From Syntrophomonadaceae bacterium (lineage in GTDB: Bacteria; Bacillota; Syntrophomonadia; Syntrophomonadales; Syntrophomonadaceae): a DNA stretch of 11,501 bases. Below, in pieces: positions 5,210-11,501 of the stretch. The first letter of the stretch is position 1, and every line of letters starts with the position of its first letter. Made by a program: the position numbers and the translations under genes. Where the stretch lies: NCBI GenBank assembly GCA_028683995.1, contig JAQUGU010000036.1, forward strand, positions 1 through 11,501, read 5' to 3'. A model generated the notes under the pieces. It was given only the letters and a program-made list of their open reading frames with translations, was not told where the DNA came from and ran no database searches.

Positions 5210-6517
5210 GTGGCCAGTATAAGAGTAGTCCATTATTTAAACCAGTTCTTTGGGCAGATTGGCGGCGAAGATAAAGCTGATATAACCCCATTTAGCAAAG
5301 ATGGCCCGGTGGGACCAGGGACAGCGCTGGCCAAAGTATGGGGTGACGATATGTCCATTGTAGGTACCGTAATATGTGGTGACACTTATTTCAATGAAAA
5401 CCTTGATACTGCTACTGAAGAGGTAATTGCACTGGTAGCCAGTTATAAACCTGACTTGCTGGTAGCCGGACCGGCATTTAATGCCGGGAGATATGGTATG
5501 GCCTGTGGGGCGGTATGTGCTGCCATACAGGAAAAACTAAAAATTCCGGTAGTAACTGGTATGTATGAAGAAAATCCCGGCGCTGACATGTATAAAAAGG
5601 ATATCTATATAGTTAAGACCGGTAATTCGGCAGCACAAATGCGTACCGCCATACCTGCGCTGGCACGCTTGGCAACCCGATTAGCTAAAGGAGAAGTTAT
5701 GGGTTCCCCTGCGGAAGAAGGTTATTTAGCCCGGGGAATACGTAAAAATATCTTCCATGAGCAAAGGGGTTCAGCCCGGGCAGTGGAGATGCTATTACAA
5801 AAATTAAAGGGAGAACCCTTTACCACTGAATATCCTATGCCGGTATTTGACCGGGTAAGCCCCCGTCCTGCTATCAAGGATTTGAGCAAGGCCAAAATTG
5901 CACTGGTAACCTCCGGGGGGATAGTGCCTAAAGGAAATCCGGATCGGATAGAATCTTCCAGTGCTTCGAAATTTGGACGCTATGACATCAGTGGTATTAA
6001 TGATTTAACCGAGGAAACCTTTGAAACGGCTCATGGCGGATACGACCCGGTTTATGCCAATAAAGATGCGGACCGGGTATTACCGGTAGATGTAATGCGC
6101 AAACTGGAACGGGAAGGCATAATTGGCAAATTGCATGATGTTTATTATGCCACCGTAGGTAATGGTACTTCGGTAGCCAATTCAAAAAAATATGCCAGAG
6201 CGATAGGAGAAGAACTAAAACAGGAGCATGTTGATGGGATAATCTTAACCTCCACCTGAGGGACCTGTACTCGTTGCGGTGCAACGATGGTTAAAGAGTT
6301 GGAGGAAGTAGTAGATGTACCTGTGGTGCATGTCTGTACCGTGGTTCCTATTTCTGTGACCGTAGGCGCCAACCGGATAGACCCGGCAGTGGCTATTCCT
6401 CACCCGTTGGGCAACCCGCAGTTAAATCAGGATGAAGAATTTGCCCTCCGTACCAGTATAGTGGAAAAAGCATTAAAAGCACTATCTACCGACATTAGCG
6501 AACAGACAGTATTTTAG
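5210..6517 (+). CDS. grdB: Glycine reductase protein B selenoprotein subunit GrdB
   Basis: GrdB is the selenocysteine-containing subunit of substrate-specific protein B. Its selenol is thought to attack the alpha-carbon of glycine bound to GrdE, release ammonia and pass the carboxymethyl group to GrdA. The frame from GTG 5210 to TAG 6517 gives 435 residues with one in-frame TGA at 6257-6259, codon 350. The motif is TSTUGTCTRCGA, with U350-x-x-C353 and a further C356. Sec at position 350 agrees with characterised GrdB. The ribosome binding site AAAGGGGG (about 5194-5200) is nine bases upstream, and grdA ends 19 bases before. GrdF and GrdH (sarcosine and betaine) are close paralogues; gene order and the glycine riboswitches favour GrdB. 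Without recoding it would appear as a 349-residue truncated protein plus a fragment. Confidence 0.95.
6257..6286 (+). promoter_or_regulatory. Selenocysteine UGA and SECIS hairpin in grdB
   Basis: The UGA at 6257-6259 is followed by a clear hairpin CGTTGC/GCAACG (6272-6277 with 6281-6286) with the loop GGU (6278-6280), 18 bases after the UGA. A flanking T-A pair (6271 with 6287) lengthens the stem, and ACC/GGT (6262-6264 with 6289-6291) may form a lower helix. The GGU apical loop is typical of bacterial SECIS elements bound by SelB. Confidence 0.85.
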
Positions 6518-6549
6518 AATAAATTAGTGACAAAATAGATGGGAAAATT

Positions 6550-6754
6550 GACGCGGATTTCGCGGAGCGGTAAGGATTAACGCGGATATAATTAGAAAAT
6601 CAGAGGAATAAAAATTAACGGTTATCAAAATAATACGTTTTATTGAGTCCTTTGAGGTGTAATGAGCACTCCCCTAATAATTTGAAGCAAGATTGGGGTA
6701 ATTTTTTCAAAAATTAAACCGCGTATTCCCAGAAGTTTCCGCGTATTCCGCGTC
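6550..6754. repeat. 205-bp inverted-repeat (MITE-like) element between grdB and grdC
   Basis: The left end GACGCGGATTTCGCGGA (6550-6566) is the near-perfect inverse of the right end TCCGCGTATTCCGCGTC (6738-6754). A further CGCGGAT near 6580-6586 on the left and CCGCGTATT near 6719-6727 on the right extend the imperfect arms to about 38 bases. It has no coding capacity. It lies wholly between the grdB stop and the grdC ribosome binding site. A weak terminator-like stem lies inside it (6671-6707). A mobile origin is inferred from structure only. Confidence 0.65.
6671..6707 (+). terminator. Possible weak intrinsic terminator inside the repeat element
   Basis: CCCCTAAT (6671-6678) can pair with ATTGGGG (6692-6698), leaving one bulged T. 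It is followed by TAA and six T (6702-6707). The stem is short and the T-run is not immediate, so at most it would lower transcription of grdC, grdD and fhs relative to the upstream genes. Confidence 0.3.
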
Positions 6755-6780
6755 TTATATATCCAAAGGAGGGACACAGT

Positions 6781-8331
6781 TTGACTTTTCCTGTAATAAA
6801 AGCAGCGGGATATATTCTGGTACATGCTCCCAACATTATGATGGAGCATGGTACCACTATTACTATGGAAAGAAAAAACAACCCTGATTCTAACTATTTA
6901 CAAAAAACCATAAAATCCATTCGGACCTTTGAGGAAGCAGTTAATTATGCTCCTAATCAGGTATATATAGGTAACCTGACTCCGCAGGAACTCCAGGAAG
7001 TACCCCGGCCCTGGTACCAAAATCTACTGGCTCAAGGCCGGGAAGGTAAATATGGAGACATTATTCCGGAAAATGAATTTTATGCAGTTATGAAAATAGC
7101 AGACAGCTTTCAACTGGTAGAACTGGAACAGGAATTTGCCGCCCGGATTAAAAACACCCTGGCGGCAAAAAAATTGTTTCACGTGAAACAATTGGACCTG
7201 CTGGATAAAACTAGTGAAAGGAAGCATATAGAAGAACTGATTAGCTCAGGCAAGGCCGACGGTTTGTATGAGAATAACCAGTTAGTGGGATGCGTCCGCC
7301 AGGCTCATGAGAGTGATCCCAACCTTTCTACCCATGTGGTTTTTGAAAACCTGGTAGCAAAAGCCTCGGGGGTACTGGCCTTAAAAAACCTGGTGAGTAA
7401 GAATAATCTGGATGCTAATCTAATTGACTATATTATTGAAACTTCAGAAGAGGCTATCGGTGATATGAATCAGCGGGGTGGGGGAAACCTGGCCAAGGCC
7501 ATTGGAGAAATAGCGGAGTGCAACAACGCTACCGGGGTTGACATGCGGGCTTTTTGTGCCGGCCCTGCTCATGGGATACTATCTGCCGCGGCCCTGGTAC
7601 AGTCTGGTATTTTCAAAAATGTAGTAGTAATGGCGGGGGGGTCATCCGCCAAGCTGGGAATGAACAGCAGAGACCACGTTAACAAGGAAATGCCGGTATT
7701 AGAAGACATGGTTGGGGGTTATGCGGTCCTAATAAGTGAAAATGATGGGCAAAACCCGGTAGTCAGAACTGATATTGTAGGTAAACACAAAATCTCTTCC
7801 GGTTCTTCTCCCCAGGCGGTAATACAGGCCATAGTAGTTGACCCCTTGGAAAGGAATAACCTCAAACTAACTGATGTCGATGTTTACGCCCCCGAACTGC
7901 AGAATGCGGAAATAACTGCTCCCGCCGGGGCCGGTGATGTACCCCTGGCTAATTATAAAATGATAGGAGCTATGGCCGTTAAACGTGGGGAAATAAGCCG
8001 GGAGGAACTTCCCCAATTTGCTACCCGCCACGGGGTAACCGGATTTGCACCTACCCAGGGCCACATACCGTCCGGTGTACCCCTGTTAGGTCATATACGC
8101 GATTCCATTTTAGCAGGAAAAATGCAGCGGGCTATGATAATCGGTAAAGGCAGCTTATTCCTGGGACGCATGACTGATCTTTTCGATGGAATTAGCTTTA
8201 TTATTGAGGGTAATGCGGGAGTTATTGGGCCCACCAGGGATACCGGTAATGGGGAGGAATTTAAACAGGAGATTAGAAACCTGCTGGCCGATGCCATACA
8301 GGAATTAGCCAGATCAGTGGCCGGGAGGTGA
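6781..8331 (+). CDS. grdC: Glycine reductase protein C subunit GrdC (beta)
   Basis: GrdC is the larger subunit of protein C, which with GrdD releases the acetyl group from GrdA as acetyl phosphate. The product has 516 residues, close to the roughly 510 of known GrdC. Its central and C-terminal part resembles ketoacyl-ACP synthase III (thiolase fold): MRAFCAGPAHG has a candidate active-site cysteine at C259, and AGGSSAKLGM follows at 285-294. The start is TTG 6781, seven bases after the strong site AAAGGAGGG (6765-6773). The next in-frame ATG is 19 codons in and would delete the conserved FPVIKAAGYILVHAP start. The coding sequence contains a perfect parS site (7175-7190), read as KKLFHVKQL at about residues 130-138. 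The stop overlaps the grdD ribosome binding site. Confidence 0.93.
   Translation: MTFPVIKAAGYILVHAPNIMMEHGTTITMERKNNPDSNYLQKTIKSIRTFEEAVNYAPNQVYIGNLTPQELQEVPRPWYQNLLAQGREGKYGDIIPENEFYAVMKIADSFQLVELEQEFAARIKNTLAAKKLFHVKQLDLLDKTSERKHIEELISSGKADGLYENNQLVGCVRQAHESDPNLSTHVVFENLVAKASGVLALKNLVSKNNLDANLIDYIIETSEEAIGDMNQRGGGNLAKAIGEIAECNNATGVDMRAFCAGPAHGILSAAALVQSGIFKNVVVMAGGSSAKLGMNSRDHVNKEMPVLEDMVGGYAVLISENDGQNPVVRTDIVGKHKISSGSSPQAVIQAIVVDPLERNNLKLTDVDVYAPELQNAEITAPAGAGDVPLANYKMIGAMAVKRGEISREELPQFATRHGVTGFAPTQGHIPSGVPLLGHIRDSILAGKMQRAMIIGKGSLFLGRMTDLFDGISFIIEGNAGVIGPTRDTGNGEEFKQEIRNLLADAIQELARSVAGR
7175..7190. other. parS site (ParB/Spo0J centromere) inside grdC
   Basis: TGTTTCACGTGAAACA matches the 16-bp chromosomal parS consensus of Bacillus and many other bacteria exactly. 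The palindrome extends three bases further on each side, so 7172-7193 is perfectly symmetrical. ParB loads at such sites to organise and segregate the replication origin region. parS sites often lie inside genes, and here the sequence also encodes part of GrdC. Its presence suggests that this operon lies in the origin-proximal part of the chromosome. Function is inferred from the exact match. Confidence 0.88.
8323..8331 (+). promoter_or_regulatory. grdD ribosome binding site overlapping the grdC stop codon
   Basis: GGGAGGTGA contains both a strong ribosome binding site and the TGA stop of grdC. The grdD ATG follows at 8339. The overlap suggests translational coupling, which fits two subunits of one complex. 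Confidence 0.7.
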
Positions 8332-8338
8332 CCTGCGA

Positions 8339-9487
8339 ATGAATAAAGAGATAACTAATAAAATGCTCCAGGAGGTTCTCAACGAGACCGCTGAAATATT
8401 AAGAACGGGTAAAACAGCCCGAAAAATAAAGATTGGGCTGACTACCCTGGGTAGTGAGATTGCTCCCGTAGAGCTCCTTCGGGGTGCTGAAATAGCTATG
8501 CAGCGGGAACCCGGGTTGGAAGTGAGTATCATTGGCCCGGCACCGAAATATGATTTACCAGTGTATAAGGCTGGTGACGAAGACGAAGTACATGCCATAT
8601 TGGAAAAACTCCTGGACGATAAGGAATTAGATGGCGTAGTTACCATGCACTATCCGTTTCCCATCGGCGTTGCTACCATTGGTAAGGTTGTAACCCCGGC
8701 CCGAGGTAAGGAGATGTATATAGCCAGTACCACCGGAACCAGTGACACTGACCGTATACAGGCTATGGTTAAGAATGCGGTATTTGGTATAGCAGCAGCC
8801 CGGGCGGATGGAATAGCTAACCCTACCCTGGGAATATTAAATGTAGATGGTGGCCGTCAGGTAGAACGGTACTTGAATGCCATGAAGTCACGAGGCTATG
8901 ATTTTAATTGGGGTGAATCCCAAAGAGCAGATGGCGGGCAGATTCTGAGAGGAAATGATTTGATTCTGGGTAGTGTTGATGTAGTACTTTGTGATACTCT
9001 AACCGGAAATATACTAATGAAACTTTTTAGTTCCTTTAACAGTGGCGGCGATTATGAGACTACAGGCTATGGTTATGGCCCCGGTATTGGAGAAAACTTC
9101 GACCGGCTGATTTGCATTATTTCGCGGGCTTCAGGTTCTCCGGTTATAGCCGGGGCCATTAATTATTGTGCATCGATGGTGAAGGGAGGCCTGCAGCAGA
9201 TTGCTGCAGGTGAGATAAGAAAAGCCCAACAAGCAGGCTGGGAAATTCCTGCTGCCCCGGCAGTAGCGGCAGATGCAGAGAGAGAAATCACTCCTCCTCC
9301 CGCCAAAGTTACCGGAGAGCAACTTCCTGGTGTGGATATCCTGGAATTGGAAGATGCAGTCAAATCTCTATGGAAAAATGAGATTTTTGCCTCAAGTGGT
9401 ATGGGCTGTACCGGACCAGTTATATTAATTGCTGGCGAAGATAAAGAAAAAGCTTTAGAAATATTAAGGGCAAATCAATATTTATAG
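8339..9487 (+). CDS. grdD: Glycine reductase protein C subunit GrdD (alpha)
   Basis: GrdD is the smaller subunit of protein C and catalyses the last step, phosphorolysis of the acetyl thioester to acetyl phosphate. It belongs to the PlsX-like phosphate acyltransferase group. The 382-residue product has the C-terminal motif SSGMGCTGP with C357, which corresponds to Cys359, the catalytic thiol shown for GrdD of Eubacterium acidaminophilum. Glycine-rich stretches such as TTGYGYGPGIGENFDR (241-256) fit the family. An Ala/Pro-rich, low-complexity segment at about 303-322 looks like a linker between the main domain and the C-terminal part that carries the catalytic cysteine. It starts seven bases after grdC, and fhs follows 43 bases after its stop. 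Confidence 0.94.
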   Translation: MNKEITNKMLQEVLNETAEILRTGKTARKIKIGLTTLGSEIAPVELLRGAEIAMQREPGLEVSIIGPAPKYDLPVYKAGDEDEVHAILEKLLDDKELDGVVTMHYPFPIGVATIGKVVTPARGKEMYIASTTGTSDTDRIQAMVKNAVFGIAAARADGIANPTLGILNVDGGRQVERYLNAMKSRGYDFNWGESQRADGGQILRGNDLILGSVDVVLCDTLTGNILMKLFSSFNSGGDYETTGYGYGPGIGENFDRLICIISRASGSPVIAGAINYCASMVKGGLQQIAAGEIRKAQQAGWEIPAAPAVAADAEREITPPPAKVTGEQLPGVDILELEDAVKSLWKNEIFASSGMGCTGPVILIAGEDKEKALEILRANQYL

Positions 9488-9530
9488 GTTAAAATAGAAT
9501 CATTATCCGGAAGGAGGGAAAATTTTTTTC

Positions 9531-11198
9531 ATGAAAAGCGACATTGAAATAGCCCAGGAAGCGAGGATGCAGCCTATAATCGAGGTGGCCCAGTCACTAG
9601 GATTGAGTGAAGATGATATTGACCTTTATGGTAAATATAAGGCCAAAGTCTCTCTTGATGTCTGGCACAGGCTGGAAGGTGAACCTTCAGGGAAACTAGT
9701 TCTGGTAACGGCGATAACTCCTACTCCTGCAGGCGAGGGGAAAACTACTACAACGGTAGGACTGGGACAAGCCCTTAACCGGGTTGGCAAAAAGGCTATT
9801 ATTGCCTTACGAGAGCCATCCCTGGGTCCCAGTTTCGGTATAAAAGGTGGAGCAGCAGGTGGAGGTTACTCCCAGGTTATCCCTATGGAAGATATCAACC
9901 TGCACTTTACCGGTGATATTCATGCCGTCACCACCGCCCACAATCTTCTGGCGGCGATGTTGGATAATCACCTGCACCAGGGTAACCAGCTAAATATTGA
10001 CCCGCGTCAGGTAGTTCTACGCCGGGCCATGGACTTGAATGAAAGAGCCCTGCGTAATATTGTTCTGGGGCTGGGTGGAAGAATTAATGGCGTTCCCCGC
10101 GAATCGGGTTTTGACATAACGGTGGCTTCGGAGGTAATGGCAGCCTTATGTTTGGCCACTGACCTTATGGATCTGAAGGAACGCTTTAAACGTATAGTGG
10201 TAGCTTACACCTATGACGGTCGCCCGGTAACGGCTGATGACCTGAAAGCTGCCGGTTCCATGACCCTACTTATGAAAGATGCCATAAAACCAAATTTGGT
10301 ACAGACTCTGGAAAACACCCCGGCCTTTGTCCATGGCGGTCCTTTCGCCAACATAGCTCACGGTGCCAACAGCATAATGGCTACCCGCATTGGGATGAAA
10401 TTGGCGGATTACATGATTACCGAGGCCGGCTTCGGTGCTGACCTGGGAGCGGAAAAATTCTTCAATATAGTCTGCCGCTATGGTCAAATGAAACCCGCGG
10501 CAGTAGTACTGGTAGCTACTATTAGAGCTCTTAAGAACCATGGCGGAGTAGCAAAAGACCGCCTGGGTGAAAAGAACATGGAAGCTCTGGCAAAAGGCGT
10601 TGAAAACCTGGAGAAGCAATTGGAAAATATTCAGAAGTTTGGGGTGCCGGTGGTAGTTGCATTGAATGAGTTCCCTACCGATACCAGCGAGGAAGTGGAT
10701 TTTGTAATTGACAAATGTTCAGCTATGGGAGCCGATGTAGCACTTTCCCAGGTTTGGGCTCAAGGTGGTGCCGGAGGAGAAGAACTGGCCCAAAAGATAA
10801 TTGCCGCAACCGAAAAACCTTCTGAATTCAAGTTCCTTTATGATCTGGATAAACCCTTAAAAAATAAAATAGAAACTGTTTGTAAAGAAATCTACGGTGC
10901 CGACGGAGTAACTTATACGCCTGAAGCCAGCCGGTTGTTGCAGAAGTTTGAAGACCTGGGTTATGGCAACCTTCCGGTATGTATGGCTAAAACCCAATAT
11001 TCCCTTTCCGATGACCCTGACAAAAAGGGACGTCCGCGCAGTTTTACCGTTAACATCAGAGAAGTGCGGTTATCTGCTGGAGCCGGATTTGTAGTTGCCT
11101 TAACCGGCACTATTATGACCATGCCCGGACTGGGCAAAACCCCAGCAGCCGAAAAAATCGACATCAAACCTAACGGAGAAATCGTGGGACTATTTTAA
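9531..11198 (+). CDS. fhs: Formate-tetrahydrofolate ligase
   Basis: This cytoplasmic enzyme makes 10-formyltetrahydrofolate from formate, tetrahydrofolate and ATP, and in fermentation can run in reverse to yield ATP. The product has the family length, 555 residues. Visible motifs are the nucleotide-binding TPTPAGEGKTTTT (about 63-75), the family signature GIKGGAAGGGY (104-114) and the second signature region VATIRALKNHGG (about 329-340). The ribosome binding site AAGGAGGG (9511-9518) stands 12 bases before the ATG, a slightly long spacing. I see no terminator or good promoter between grdD and fhs, so it is probably the last gene of the riboswitch-controlled operon. This would couple glycine reduction to one-carbon metabolism. 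No oddities are seen in the protein. Confidence 0.97.
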   Translation: MKSDIEIAQEARMQPIIEVAQSLGLSEDDIDLYGKYKAKVSLDVWHRLEGEPSGKLVLVTAITPTPAGEGKTTTTVGLGQALNRVGKKAIIALREPSLGPSFGIKGGAAGGGYSQVIPMEDINLHFTGDIHAVTTAHNLLAAMLDNHLHQGNQLNIDPRQVVLRRAMDLNERALRNIVLGLGGRINGVPRESGFDITVASEVMAALCLATDLMDLKERFKRIVVAYTYDGRPVTADDLKAAGSMTLLMKDAIKPNLVQTLENTPAFVHGGPFANIAHGANSIMATRIGMKLADYMITEAGFGADLGAEKFFNIVCRYGQMKPAAVVLVATIRALKNHGGVAKDRLGEKNMEALAKGVENLEKQLENIQKFGVPVVVALNEFPTDTSEEVDFVIDKCSAMGADVALSQVWAQGGAGGEELAQKIIAATEKPSEFKFLYDLDKPLKNKIETVCKEIYGADGVTYTPEASRLLQKFEDLGYGNLPVCMAKTQYSLSDDPDKKGRPRSFTVNIREVRLSAGAGFVVALTGTIMTMPGLGKTPAAEKIDIKPNGEIVGLF

Positions 11199-11210
11199 TC
11201 ACAAAAAAAA

Positions 11211-11243
11211 GAGGTTGGGAAAGCACCTTTTCCCAACCTCTTT
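11211..11243 (+). terminator. Intrinsic terminator at the end of the operon
   Basis: GAGGTTGGGAAA (11211-11222) pairs perfectly with TTTCCCAACCTC (11229-11240) around a six-base loop, followed by four T. A run of A on the left (11203-11210) means that it could also act on the minus strand. It begins 12 bases after the fhs stop. Confidence 0.92.
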
Positions 11244-11501
11244 TAATATTTGTTCTTGTAACTTGCTTGACAATAACTTGACCTAGCCTGGCAGTTTAAT
11301 TTTACGATACATTATTAGTTGGGGTTTTCCCGATAAAACAGACAGTCCGGAGTTAGGTTTTCTCACTCAGCGCCTCAGCTATAAAAAGTTAAAACCCGCA
11401 GATAATTGATAGACGGATAAAATTCTCTTGCTCAAGAAGCTTAAGCCAATATCCTTTAGCTAGAGAGATTGAAGTCTCCCCTTTTTAAAAGCTAATATGG
11501 T
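11244..11501. other. Non-coding right end
   Basis: I see no gene, RNA or strong promoter in these 258 bases. Phrases at about 11364-11425 (CTCACTCAGCGCCTCAGC, then CGCAGAT and GACGGAT) resemble worn copies of intergenic repeats of the CGCAGATTACGCAGAT kind that are common in bacteria. TTGACA at 11267-11272 and TTGACC at 11278-11283 lack a well-spaced -10 box. Confidence 0.35.

Noticed and set aside
6257..6259. TGA in grdB as the true stop, with 6287-6517 as a separate small gene
   Set aside because: Codon 350 is the known Sec position, the UxxC motif and SECIS are present, and the downstream piece has no ribosome binding site of its own.
11267..11306. Promoter after the operon terminator
   Set aside because: TTGACA and TTGACC are present, but no -10 box stands at 16-18 bases from either, and no gene follows in the window.

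Overview
The window carries a nearly complete glycine reductase (grd) operon on the + strand, in the order grdX-trxB-trxA-grdE-grdA-grdB-grdC-grdD-fhs. It runs from a sigma-A-type promoter near 600-629 to a strong intrinsic terminator at 11211-11243. The content points to an anaerobic, low-to-middle GC, amino-acid-fermenting or syntrophic member of the Clostridia (Firmicutes). The reasons are strong AGGAGG-type ribosome binding sites, GTG and TTG starts, glycine riboswitches, the selenocysteine-dependent Grd system and a Bacillus/Clostridium-type parS site. I cannot name the species; the CGCGGA-type and GGGGCGAAC-type intergenic repeats recall Syntrophomonas-like genomes, but that is an impression only.

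Layout. Positions 1-175 hold the 5' end of a divergent minus-strand gene for a small, probably coiled-coil protein of unknown function, with its own promoter near 297-325. Positions 176-635 are otherwise non-coding. Positions 678-1176 hold two complete tandem glycine riboswitches in series: four aptamers and two intrinsic terminators, with no gene between them. The genes then follow: grdX (1207), trxB (1602), trxA (2835), grdE (3173), grdA (4726, in-frame UGA at 4861), grdB (5210, in-frame UGA at 6257), grdC (6781), grdD (8339) and fhs (9531). The gaps before grdA and before grdC (about 265 bp each) are filled with repeat elements. A perfect 16-bp ParB-binding parS site lies inside grdC at 7175-7190. 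Positions 11244-11501 hold no gene that I can see.

How the genes work together. NAD(P)H or another donor reduces TrxB, TrxB reduces TrxA, and TrxA regenerates the Cys-x-x-Sec pair of GrdA. GrdE (pyruvoyl) and GrdB (Sec) form the substrate-specific protein B, which binds glycine as a Schiff base and releases ammonia. GrdA (protein A) receives the carboxymethyl group on its selenocysteine. GrdC and GrdD (protein C) turn the resulting acetyl unit into acetyl phosphate, the source of ATP. Fhs links this to the tetrahydrofolate one-carbon pathway, probably together with glycine cleavage genes that are not in this window. The riboswitches are arranged as ON switches, so the whole set should be expressed when glycine is plentiful. 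The selenocysteine insertion genes (selA-D) are not here.
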